From NCBI GenBank assembly GCA_035493495.1, contig DATJIG010000323.1, positions 1 to 10,208 on the forward strand: a DNA stretch of 10,208 nt. Direction: 5' to 3'. Positions 1 through 6,474 of this stretch are shown here, in pieces. The stretch comes from DATJIG01 sp035493495. Lineage in GTDB: Bacteria; Pseudomonadota; Alphaproteobacteria; SMXQ01. Made by a program: the position numbers and the translations under genes. The notes under the pieces were generated by a model. It saw only the letters and a list, made by a program, of their open reading frames with translations. It was not told where the DNA came from and ran no database searches. Positions within the stretch are counted from its first letter, which is position 1. Every line of letters starts with the position of its first letter.

Positions 1-1
1 C

Positions 2-772
2 ATTCCCGTGTTTCCGCTGCGGGTGTTCCGCCAGTCCTCGTTCTACGTCCGCCGCAACGGCCCGGTTCGGAGCGCGCGCGACATCGCGGGAAAACGCTGC
101 GGCGTGCCGGAATGGGCCCAGACCGCGACCGTCTACGCGCGTGGCTGGCTGCAGCACCACTGCGACGTGCCGCTCGATTCGGTCGAGTGGGTCCAGGCCG
201 GCTCGAATGAGGCCGGTCGTGCCGAGAAGGTCGACCTCACGCTGCCCGAGGGCGTGAACCTGCGCGCAGTCGCTGACCGCTCGCTCAATCAACTCCTGCT
301 CGCGGGCGAGATCGATTGCGCCATCAGCGCGACCCCGCTCGCCGCCTCAAACGGACCCGACGCCCCGCTCACCCGCCTGTTCGCGAACTCGCGCGAGGCG
401 GAGGAAGACTACTTCCGCGCCACCGGCGTGTTCCCGATCATGCACACGGTGGTGATCCGCCGCGACGTCCACGAACGCCATCCGTGGGCGGCGATGAACC
501 TGATGCTCGCGTTCGAGGAGTCGAAGCGCCGCAGCGTCGAACGCCTCGCCCAGACGTCGACGCGCTTTCCGCTCGCCTGGGGCCCCGACCACCTGAAGCG
601 CACGGGCGCCTTCCTGTTCGGCGACGGCGAATACTGGCCCTACGGCCTCGAGCCCAACCGGGTGACGCTCGAGGCCTTTCTCGCCTACTGCCACGAGCAG
701 GGAATCATCAAGCGCAAGGTCACGGTCGAGGAGCTGTTCGCCCCTCACGTCCTGTCGCGCACCAAACATTGA
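2..772 (+). CDS. 4,5-dihydroxyphthalate decarboxylase-like / NMT1-type substrate-binding fold protein, 5' end cut by window
   Basis: The reading frame is open from the window edge, and the residues before the first GTG (position 8) already fit the family (Ile-Pro-Val-Phe-Pro), so the true start lies outside the window. About 257 residues remain of a family that usually has about 330. The segment Arg-Val-Phe-Arg-Gln-Ser-Ser-Phe-Tyr-Val, the following 'D-I-A-G-K-R-C-G-V-P-E' and the C-terminal 'Y-W-P-Y-G-L-E-P-N-R' followed by 'H-E-Q-G' are typical of proteins annotated as 4,5-dihydroxyphthalate decarboxylase (Pht5-like) or related periplasmic-binding-fold proteins. Real Pht5 decarboxylates 4,5-dihydroxyphthalate to protocatechuate, but many homologues have unknown substrates and are simply called ABC-transporter substrate-binding proteins. 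It ends 27 bases before the next gene on the same strand, probably one operon. The family call is fairly secure; the substrate is not. Confidence 0.8.
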   Translation: MPVFPLRVFRQSSFYVRRNGPVRSARDIAGKRCGVPEWAQTATVYARGWLQHHCDVPLDSVEWVQAGSNEAGRAEKVDLTLPEGVNLRAVADRSLNQLLLAGEIDCAISATPLAASNGPDAPLTRLFANSREAEEDYFRATGVFPIMHTVVIRRDVHERHPWAAMNLMLAFEESKRRSVERLAQTSTRFPLAWGPDHLKRTGAFLFGDGEYWPYGLEPNRVTLEAFLAYCHEQGIIKRKVTVEELFAPHVLSRTKH

Positions 773-790
773 GACCGGGCATTGAAGTCG

Positions 791-795
791 GGAGG
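791..795 (+). promoter_or_regulatory. Ribosome binding site deciding the ATG at 800
   Basis: GGAGG lies 4 bases before the ATG at 800. The in-frame TTG at 782 has no such sequence before it, so the ATG is preferred. The ATG also puts the signal peptide's basic residue right at the N-terminus. Confidence 0.7.
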
Positions 796-799
796 ACAC

Positions 800-1843
800 A
801 TGCGTAGCGTCGTGACACTGATCGCCATCGGACTCGTGCTCGCCACCGCGACCGCGCGCGCCGATTCGATCGAGGATTTCTACAAGGGCAAGACGCTGTC
901 GTTCGTCATCGGCTCGAACACCGGCGGCAGCTACGATTCCTACGGCCGCCTCCTCGCCGCGCATTTCGGCCGCCACGTGCCGGGCAACCCGACGCTGGTG
1001 CCGCAGAATATGCCGGGCGCCTCCGGTATCAAGTCCGCGACCTACCTCTACCAGATCGCGCCCAAGGACGGCTCGACCATCGGCACCTTCAACCAGAGCA
1101 TGGGCCAGCGGCAGGTGCTCGAGCCGCAGTCGGTGCAGTTCGACGTGTCGAAGTTCAACTGGATCGGAGCGATGGCGAGCTCGGTCAACGTCTTCATCAC
1201 CTGGCACACCAGCGGCGTGAAGACGATCGAGGACGCCAGGACCAAGGAAGTGGTGATGGGGGCGTTGAGCGACGACGGCGGCAACGCCGTCTACCCGTTC
1301 CTCCTCAACAAATTCCTCGGCACGAAGTTCAAGGTGGTGCTCGGCTATCAGGGCGGCAACACCATCCAGCTCGCCATGGAGCGTGGCGAGGTCGACGGCC
1401 GCGGCAGCGTGATCTGGTCGGGCTTCAAGGCCGGCTGGCCGAACTGGATCGCCGAGCACAAGGTCAACATCCTGGTCCAGCTTGGGCTGAACAAAGACTC
1501 GGATCTCCCCGACGTCCCGCTGCTGATCGACCTCGCCAAGGACGACACGCAGCGCCAGATCTTCCGGCTGATCTCGAGCGACACCATCATGGGCTTCCCG
1601 ATCGCCGCACCGCCGGGCGCGCCCGCGGACCGCGTGAATACGCTGCGCAAGGCGTTCGCCGAGACGCTGGCGGATCCGGTGTTCGTCGCCGATGCGGAGA
1701 AGCGCAACCTGCCGATCCGTCCCTCGCCGGGTGACGAGGTGCAGAAGGTGATGACCTCGATCATCACCACGCCGCCCGAGGTAGTCGCGATCCTGAAAGC
1801 GGCGATCGCCGAGGCGAAACCCGATTCCAGGGCGGCTCGGTGA
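800..1843 (+). CDS. Tripartite tricarboxylate transporter family receptor (TctC/Bug), periplasmic
   Basis: A 347-residue secreted solute receptor of the TctC/Bug family, which captures small carboxylates or aromatic acids in the periplasm for TctAB-type permeases. Residues 1-21 are a signal peptide (one Arg, then a hydrophobic core) with a likely cleavage after Ala-Arg-Ala, leaving Asp-Ser-Ile-Glu-Asp-Phe-Tyr, a usual mature start. The family signature Leu-Val-Pro-Gln-Asn-Met-Pro-Gly-Ala-Ser-Gly occurs at about residues 66-76, preceded by the Gly-rich Thr-Gly-Gly-Ser-Tyr-Asp loop near residue 42. Length is normal to slightly long for the family (about 320). No tctA or tctB membrane partner is visible here; Bug receptors often stand alone. 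It follows the decarboxylase-like gene closely, so an aromatic or dicarboxylic substrate is possible, but this is inference. Confidence 0.9.
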   Translation: MRSVVTLIAIGLVLATATARADSIEDFYKGKTLSFVIGSNTGGSYDSYGRLLAAHFGRHVPGNPTLVPQNMPGASGIKSATYLYQIAPKDGSTIGTFNQSMGQRQVLEPQSVQFDVSKFNWIGAMASSVNVFITWHTSGVKTIEDARTKEVVMGALSDDGGNAVYPFLLNKFLGTKFKVVLGYQGGNTIQLAMERGEVDGRGSVIWSGFKAGWPNWIAEHKVNILVQLGLNKDSDLPDVPLLIDLAKDDTQRQIFRLISSDTIMGFPIAAPPGAPADRVNTLRKAFAETLADPVFVADAEKRNLPIRPSPGDEVQKVMTSIITTPPEVVAILKAAIAEAKPDSRAAR

Positions 1844-1865
1844 ACGTTTTAATATTCCGTTCACC
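1839..1865 (+). repeat. Perfect 8-bp inverted repeat over the receptor stop codon
   Basis: GGTGAACG at 1839-1846 is the exact reverse complement of CGTTCACC at 1858-1865, with an 11-base AT-rich loop. The TGA stop (1841-1843) sits in the left arm. It could fold in the mRNA as a 3' hairpin, but only TTAT follows instead of a T-run, so a rho-independent terminator is doubtful. An operator is the alternative. Confidence 0.45.
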
Positions 1866-1885
1866 TTATCGTGAGAATTTTGTCT

Positions 1886-1904
1886 GTGACAGCCGCCATG
1901 TCAC
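1886..1904. promoter_or_regulatory. Inverted repeat GTGACA-N7-TGTCAC, possible operator upstream of the cupredoxin
   Basis: GTGACA (1886-1891) and TGTCAC (1899-1904) are exact reverse complements separated by 7 bases, about 73 bases before the cupredoxin start. The shape is that of a dimeric regulator's operator, with half-sites loosely resembling the CRP/FNR superfamily. Part of the motif recurs inverted as GTCACAGA at 1957-1964, close to the start codon and mirroring TCTGTGAC at 1883-1890. No -10/-35 pair could be placed with confidence. The regulator is unknown. Confidence 0.35.
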
Positions 1905-1976
1905 GGATAGAGTTACGCTTCTTGGTGTTGGCGGGCGTACCTAGTTCCGCTCACGCGTCACAGACGGGCGCCCATC

Positions 1977-2345
1977 ATGCGTCGAGCGATTGAAACCCCC
2001 GGCAATTCGCCGAAGACCTTTGGTGCCGTTGCCGTCGCGCTGGCCCTGACCGCCATCGCAACCGCCGCGGGCGGCCTCGTCTACGCGGCCGAGACCGTCC
2101 AGGTCAGTCAGCGCAACCGCATGTTCAACCCGGACAGTCTCCAGTTGAACCGTGGTTCGGTGGTCCGGATCGTCAACGACGACCGCGTCACCCACCACAT
2201 CTACATCGATTCGCCGACGATGAGCTTCGACTCGGGCGAGCAGCCGATCGGCCACACCGTCGAGCTCCGCTTCGATAAGGTGGGATCGTTCGAGGTGCTG
2301 TGCGCGATCCACCCGACGATGCGCCTCAAGGTGTCGGTGAAATAG
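1977..2345 (+). CDS. Periplasmic cupredoxin (plastocyanin-like type-1 copper protein)
   Basis: A 122-residue small blue-copper-like electron carrier. Residues 15-37 form a hydrophobic signal segment ending Val-Tyr-Ala, with cleavage probably before Ala-Glu-Thr, so the mature part is only about 85 residues and periplasmic. The type-1 copper ligands are visible: a His in Thr-His-His-Ile-Tyr (His73, perhaps His74) and the C-terminal loop Cys109-Ala-Ile-His112-Pro-Thr-Met115. This matches the cupredoxin subset often found beside MauG-like di-haem proteins and annotated as methylamine-utilisation-like. It converges on the di-haem peroxidase gene, with only 14 bases between their stop codons. Electron exchange between the two is a reasonable inference, not shown. 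No strong Shine-Dalgarno sequence precedes the ATG; no better start exists because the next Met is already inside the fold. Confidence 0.85.
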   Translation: MRRAIETPGNSPKTFGAVAVALALTAIATAAGGLVYAAETVQVSQRNRMFNPDSLQLNRGSVVRIVNDDRVTHHIYIDSPTMSFDSGEQPIGHTVELRFDKVGSFEVLCAIHPTMRLKVSVK

Positions 2346-2359
2346 GCCTCAGCTAGGCT

Positions 2360-3400
2360 TCAGCGCGGCAACGCCGGGATCTCGACCGGCGCGCGCTCCT
2401 CTTCCGTGAGGGTCTTGAGGAAGGCGATCAGATCCGCCTTCTCATCCACGGTCAGCCCGAGCGGACTGATCAGCTCCGACCGGCTCGGACGGTCTATGCC
2501 GCCCCGGTCGTAGAGATCGATCACCTGCTCGAGCGTCGCTTCCGAGCCGTCGTGCATGTACGGCGCGCGTTCGGCGACGTTCCGGAGCGTCGGCGTCTTG
2601 AAGGCGTACATCAGCTTCGGGGAGTTGGTGAAGATGCGCCCACGGCCGATGTCGTTGTCGTGGCCGACGCCGATATCGTAGAACGCGCCGTCGGTGAAGT
2701 TCCAGCCGCTGTGGCACTCGGCGCAGCCACCCTTGCCATTGAAGATGTCGAATCCGCGCTTGGCGGCGGCGCTGATCGCCCGCTCGTCGCCGTCAATCCA
2801 GCGGTCGAACGGCGCGCGGCCCGAGACGATGGTCCGCTCGTAGGTCGCGAGCGCCGCCTCGAGGTTCGCACGGCTCAGGGTCGGATCGTCCGGGAACGCC
2901 TTGGCGAACGCCTCGCGATATCCGGCGATTTTCCGCAGGTCCGCGATCAGCTCATCCTCGTTGCGGTTCATCAGCTTCGGCGACGAGATCGGCGTCCACG
3001 CCACCACTTCGAGGCTGCGGAACTTGCCGTCCCAGCCGAGCACCTGCGACCAGGCCATATTGTAGATCGTCGGCACGCGGGTCGGCAGCGGCACATGCGC
3101 CTCGCCGATACCGCGCGCCAGGCCGTTGCCCCACGACAGGCCCGGGTTGTGGCAACTGGCGCACGAGATGGTTTGCGACGATGACAGGATCGGATCGAAG
3201 AACAGCATCCGGCCGAGATCGGCCTTCGCCTTCGAATAGGGATTGGATTCGGGGTACGGCACCTCGGCGGGGCGACGGTACGCCTCCTTGAGCGCCGCAC
3301 GGCTCCCGACGTCGTCGCCCGCGACGGCGACGGCGACCGCAGTCGCGAGTGCCGCCACGGCGCCCACCACCACGCCCCAGCGGAGCAGCGCGGGCTTCAT
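2360..3400 (-). CDS. Secreted di-haem cytochrome c peroxidase / MauG-family protein
   Basis: A 346-residue di-haem c protein of the CcpA/MauG superfamily, with a signal peptide at about residues 1-28. Two haem c motifs are present: Cys80-Ala-Ser-Cys83-His84 and Cys226-Ala-Glu-Cys229-His230. Trp123 in Gly-Trp-Asp-Gly-Lys matches the conserved inter-haem Trp (39 residues after the first haem His, as in Pseudomonas CCP). By eye the block Thr-Leu-Glu-Gln-Val-Ile-Asp-Leu-Tyr297 aligns with the classical block ending in the Met ligand, so Tyr297 replaces Met, as Tyr294 does in MauG. The positions 10 and 20 residues after the Trp, normally Gln and Glu in the distal pocket, are Val133 and Leu143. Family members reduce peroxide or perform high-valent oxidation of a protein partner. 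No methylamine dehydrogenase genes are present. Its ATG overlaps the kinase stop as ATGA, with GAGG 4 bases upstream. Confidence 0.9.
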   Translation of the reverse strand: MKPALLRWGVVVGAVAALATAVAVAVAGDDVGSRAALKEAYRRPAEVPYPESNPYSKAKADLGRMLFFDPILSSSQTISCASCHNPGLSWGNGLARGIGEAHVPLPTRVPTIYNMAWSQVLGWDGKFRSLEVVAWTPISSPKLMNRNEDELIADLRKIAGYREAFAKAFPDDPTLSRANLEAALATYERTIVSGRAPFDRWIDGDERAISAAAKRGFDIFNGKGGCAECHSGWNFTDGAFYDIGVGHDNDIGRGRIFTNSPKLMYAFKTPTLRNVAERAPYMHDGSEATLEQVIDLYDRGGIDRPSRSELISPLGLTVDEKADLIAFLKTLTEEERAPVEIPALPR

Positions 3401-5292
3401 GCGACCTCGCGGATGCAGCGGTCGGCCGGCAGACGGAGCGTGATCGTCGTCCCCACTCCCGGCGCGGTCTGGATGGCGAGCGAGCCGCCGTGCAACTGCA
3501 CCAGCCGCTGCACGAGCGGCAGGCCGAGACCGGTGCCTTCGTAGCGGCGGTTGAGCGCGCCGTCGATCTGGCGGAAGGGCTCGAGCGCGAGCTTGACGTC
3601 CTCGGGACGCATGCCGATGCCGGTGTCGGCCACCGAGATCGTCACGTCGCCGCTCGGCAGCGCGCGCGACGACACCATGATCCGGCCGCCCGCGGGCGTG
3701 AACTTGACCGCGTTCGACAGCAGGTTGAGCACGATCTGCTTGAGACGACGCTCGTCGGCGCGGACCAGCGGTATGTCGGTCGGCACGTCGACCTTGATAT
3801 CGAGCTCGGCTTCCTTTGCTCGCCCCTCGATGATGCGGATGCAGGTGCCGATCGCGTCGTTGATGTCGACGTTCTCGTCCTGCAGTTCCAGGCGCCCGAC
3901 CTCGATCTTCGACAGGTCGAGCACGTCGTTGATCAGGCTGAGGAGATGGCGGCCGGCGGTGTAGATGTCGCTGGCGTATTCCTGATAGCGCGCATCGACC
4001 GGGCCCATGATCGCGTCGCGGATGATCTCGGAGAACCCGAGCACGGCGTTGAGCGGTGTGCGCAGTTCATGACTCATATTGGCGAGGAACTCGCTCTTCG
4101 AGCGGCTGGCCGACTCGGCCTGTTCCTTGGCTTCGAGCAAGACCGTCTCACGCTCCTTGAGGAGCGTGATGTCGCTGCCGATGATGACGTGGCCGCCGTC
4201 CGCCGTCGTGCTGCTGCTGAGGCGCAGCCAGCGACCATCGAACAGCGAGATCTCGCCCGTGGGATCGCCGAGCGCCTCGGCGACCTTGTCCGGCAGGCGG
4301 CAGCCCGCGGCGAACCGGTCGGCGAGGTCCGGGAAGAACGCGACGACCTGGGAGTTCGACAGCACAATGCGGCCTTCGCTGTCGAGCAGGATCACGCCTT
4401 CGTCCGAGCTCTCGATGGCGTTGACCAGTCGGGCCTGCGCCGACAACCGCGCGGCGACCTCGCGCTCCATCATGCGGCGGATGTTGTCGCGCATCACCGC
4501 CATCGAGCCGAGCAGCCGGCCCAGCTCGTCGTCGGCGGCGGCATCGATCTCGACGTCGAGCTCGCCCTCCGCGATGCGCCGTGCGGCGTGAGATGCGGCC
4601 GCAATCGGCTTCACCATGCGGCGCGCCAGCATGACGGCGATGACGATGCTGAGAAGCAGCGCGACGACGGTCGCGATGACGACAAACTCGCGATAGGTGG
4701 CGATCGACAGCAGCGCCTTCTGGCGTCCGCGGAAACCGTCCTCGGCGGTCAGCTCGACGAGATTGTCGAGCGAGTCGACGACGCCGGTCGCCAGATGATC
4801 GAGCGACGCGTACTCCTCGGTGCCGGGCTCGCCGCCGAGGACACGGTGCCGGAGCGCATTCCACTCCGCGACCAGCTGCATCGTCGTCCGCGCGGCGGCG
4901 CCGGCGCGCACCGACGTCGATCGCTCCTCGGCGACGACGAGGCTGTCGCCCAGAGAGCGTTCAAGTTCGGCGATGCGGTTGTCGAGCGCGGCGCGGCGCT
5001 CCGCGTCGTCGGTGGCGTGACGTTGGGAGATCGCGAGCTCCATGGCGGTGAAGCTCGACAGCGCGAGACGCGCGTAAGAGATCGCCATCAGCGGCTTGTC
5101 GTAGGTCTCGACGACGAGTCGGCCGGCCTGGCCGACGCTCGTCACGGCGTAGCCGCCGAGAATGCCGGTGATCGCCGCCAGCGCGCAGAACGCAAACAGG
5201 ATCTTCCCGCGGATCGTGAGCGCTCGCGCTCGAATCCGACGGGCTGCCGTGGCCACGATTTCCGCCACTCGCATCGGCAACTTATCAAACAC
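3397..5292 (-). CDS. Membrane sensor histidine kinase (HAMP-PAS-HisKA-HATPase), PleC/DivJ-like dimerisation region
   Basis: A 631-residue inner-membrane histidine kinase without a receiver domain. From the GTG start: TM1 about 31-52; a mostly helical periplasmic region of about 150 residues, resembling four-helix-bundle sensors; TM2 about 204-225; HAMP to about 275; a PAS-like domain about 285-375; H-box Ser-His-Glu-Leu-Arg-Thr-Pro with phospho-acceptor His408; then the N-box (Asn-Leu-Leu-Ser-Asn-Ala), G1 Asp-Thr-Gly-Ile-Gly-Met (556-561) and G2 Gly-Thr-Gly-Leu-Gly-Leu (586-591). All catalytic motifs look intact. The HisKA stretch with Met-Gly-Pro, Tyr-Ala-Ser-Asp-Ile and His-Leu-Leu-Ser-Leu-Ile-Asn-Asp is typical of alphaproteobacterial PleC/DivJ-type kinases. 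No response regulator gene is adjacent. It is translationally coupled to the di-haem peroxidase downstream. The signal sensed is unknown; redox or peroxide stress is a guess from context. Confidence 0.92.
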   Translation of the reverse strand: MFDKLPMRVAEIVATAARRIRARALTIRGKILFAFCALAAITGILGGYAVTSVGQAGRLVVETYDKPLMAISYARLALSSFTAMELAISQRHATDDAERRAALDNRIAELERSLGDSLVVAEERSTSVRAGAAARTTMQLVAEWNALRHRVLGGEPGTEEYASLDHLATGVVDSLDNLVELTAEDGFRGRQKALLSIATYREFVVIATVVALLLSIVIAVMLARRMVKPIAAASHAARRIAEGELDVEIDAAADDELGRLLGSMAVMRDNIRRMMEREVAARLSAQARLVNAIESSDEGVILLDSEGRIVLSNSQVVAFFPDLADRFAAGCRLPDKVAEALGDPTGEISLFDGRWLRLSSSTTADGGHVIIGSDITLLKERETVLLEAKEQAESASRSKSEFLANMSHELRTPLNAVLGFSEIIRDAIMGPVDARYQEYASDIYTAGRHLLSLINDVLDLSKIEVGRLELQDENVDINDAIGTCIRIIEGRAKEAELDIKVDVPTDIPLVRADERRLKQIVLNLLSNAVKFTPAGGRIMVSSRALPSGDVTISVADTGIGMRPEDVKLALEPFRQIDGALNRRYEGTGLGLPLVQRLVQLHGGSLAIQTAPGVGTTITLRLPADRCIREVA

Positions 5293-5299
5293 CCGCAAG

Positions 5300-5304
5300 C
5301 CTCC
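5300..5304 (-). promoter_or_regulatory. Ribosome binding site deciding the GTG start of the kinase
   Basis: On the minus strand GGAGG is followed by 7 bases and then the GTG at 5292-5290. The TTG at 5298 lies only 1 base after it, and the ATG at 5274 has no Shine-Dalgarno sequence, so GTG is the best start. Confidence 0.65.
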
Positions 5305-5324
5305 GACGAGGCTGTTTTAACAAT

Positions 5325-5330
5325 TTTATA
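5325..5330 (-). promoter_or_regulatory. Possible -10 element of the kinase-peroxidase promoter
   Basis: The minus strand reads TATAAA here inside an AT-rich stretch unusual for this GC-rich window. It lies 22 bases downstream of the CtrA-like box and about 20 bases upstream of the ribosome binding site. No good -35 hexamer is seen, which is usual for CtrA-activated promoters. Transcription start is not known. Confidence 0.4.
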
Positions 5331-5352
5331 AGCAAGGGTGCGCCAGTGGGAC

Positions 5353-5367
5353 TTAACATCGCGTTAA
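5353..5367. promoter_or_regulatory. CtrA-like box TTAA-N7-TTAA upstream of the kinase operon
   Basis: TTAA at 5353-5356 and TTAA at 5364-5367 are separated by exactly 7 bases, the known spacing of the binding site of the cell-cycle regulator CtrA. Flanks extend the symmetry to CTTAAC and GTTAAG arms. It would sit at roughly -35 to -49 relative to a start driven by the TATAAA at 5325-5330, a position compatible with activation. TTAA is scarce in this GC-rich window, which makes a chance match less likely, though binding is untested. Confidence 0.55.
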
Positions 5368-5442
5368 GAGCCACCGCGAGGATGCGGAGAAATCGAAGGC
5401 CGAAGCGGGAACAGGGGCTACGACGCGGGCGCCCATTCCGGG

Positions 5443-6474
5443 TCAGGAGTTCCCATAGAAGGCGAAATGGAACCCGTAGTAGGCGCCGATCGCGCAGGCG
5501 AGGCCGAATGCATAGGCGACGGGGGCAAAATAATGCTTTTTCGGCAATGACTTCTCGCCATCGAGGATCACCGCGACGAGGATCGCGATGATCATCAGGT
5601 GGCCGATCGCGTCGATCTTGCCGAATTCGAAGATCGCGCTGATGAACATCGCGCCGAGCAGGATCGCCGACAGCCGGCGGATCATCGGCGTCCACAGCAG
5701 CCCGAGCGCCAGGGCGAACTCGATCACCCCGGCCGCGGTCATATAGAGCGATGGGTCCCAGCCCATCGCCAGCCGCGGGTGCTGCTGCAGCACCGGGTAG
5801 GTCCACTGCGGATAGGCCCATTTTTCGACCGACGCCCAGCACAGGGTGATGCCGGCGCCCCACCGCACGACGTCGACCGGCCGCCAGCCGAACGGCTTCA
5901 GCTCCAGGCCGGCGAGGATGTAATAGGCGGCCAGGGCCAGGAAAATCGGATAGTCGAGGAGGTGGAACACCCCGTAACCGGCGACCCCGATCCCGTACAG
6001 AACGACGATTCCGAGGCCGGACAAGACCATGGTCCGACGCCAGAACAGCCCGGCGGCGATCGCCAGTTGGAACCAGTGGATCCATTCGGACGAGGTCTTG
6101 AGCTCCGGCGTCAGGATGGCCGTGCCCAGGACCCACAGGGCGACAAAGAACACCGCGCCGCAGGCGCGCATGATCTCCTCGGTGCGGGCCCACAACAACT
6201 CGCTGACGCGGTCGAGCGTCTGCGTCAACGCGGCGCCGACGGGGGTGCGCTCGAGGATGCACGCGCCCCACAACAGAGCTGCGGCAAGGGCATTAAGTGC
6301 CCAGAAATTAAAGGAAAGTACCAGCTCCAGCGGGCGCAGAGCGGAGGCCACATTGAAGGGGGCGAACCACTTGACGTGCGCCCACGCCTCGGACGGCAGC
6401 ACCAGGCTACCAAAGCCCACGCCCCCCGCGACAAGCGACACGACTCCCCAACGCCGATGCGAAACCTGCCGCAT
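5443..6474 (-). CDS. Polytopic inner-membrane protein with DoxX-like C-terminal half
   Basis: A 343-residue membrane protein. Residues 1-32 look like a signal peptide or first helix ending Glu-Ala-Trp-Ala, followed by His33-Val-Lys-Trp-Phe, a recognisable start of a conserved but poorly characterised family. About eight to ten further hydrophobic segments follow (roughly 49-71, 102-121, 132-146, 148-168, 170-190, 205-219, 244-262, 266-284, 287-304, 316-336). From about residue 203 it resembles DoxX-type proteins: Arg-Trp-Gly-Ala-Gly, then Ser-Val-Glu-Lys-Trp, then Ala-Ala-Gly-Val-Ile-Glu-Phe-Ala-Leu. DoxX relatives are linked to respiratory or redox membrane functions, but no reaction can be assigned here. 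The ATG is preceded immediately by a G-rich run (AGGGGGAG), a tight spacing. It lies upstream of the kinase operon on the same strand, separated by 150 bases containing the CtrA-like box. Confidence 0.75.
   Translation of the reverse strand: MRQVSHRRWGVVSLVAGGVGFGSLVLPSEAWAHVKWFAPFNVASALRPLELVLSFNFWALNALAAALLWGACILERTPVGAALTQTLDRVSELLWARTEEIMRACGAVFFVALWVLGTAILTPELKTSSEWIHWFQLAIAAGLFWRRTMVLSGLGIVVLYGIGVAGYGVFHLLDYPIFLALAAYYILAGLELKPFGWRPVDVVRWGAGITLCWASVEKWAYPQWTYPVLQQHPRLAMGWDPSLYMTAAGVIEFALALGLLWTPMIRRLSAILLGAMFISAIFEFGKIDAIGHLMIIAILVAVILDGEKSLPKKHYFAPVAYAFGLACAIGAYYGFHFAFYGNS

Noticed and set aside
347..1864. Long open frame of 505 codons on the minus strand opposite the first two genes
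   Set aside because: No recognisable domain, strongly biased residues, and it covers two well-supported plus-strand genes.
2360..3400. Assignment of the di-haem gene as mauG of methylamine dehydrogenase maturation
   Set aside because: No mauA or mauB genes are visible, and the Gln and Glu pocket residues of MauG appear replaced; only the superfamily call is supported.
3349..5331. Long open frame of 660 codons on the plus strand opposite the histidine kinase
   Set aside because: Its composition is Arg/Asp/Ala/Val-rich low complexity typical of the antisense of a GC-rich gene, and the minus-strand frame has all intact histidine kinase motifs.
5285..6271. Minus-strand frame of 328 codons overlapping the DoxX-like gene
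   Set aside because: Arg/Pro/Gly-rich and out of frame with a protein that has a clean pattern of membrane helices; a frame shadow.
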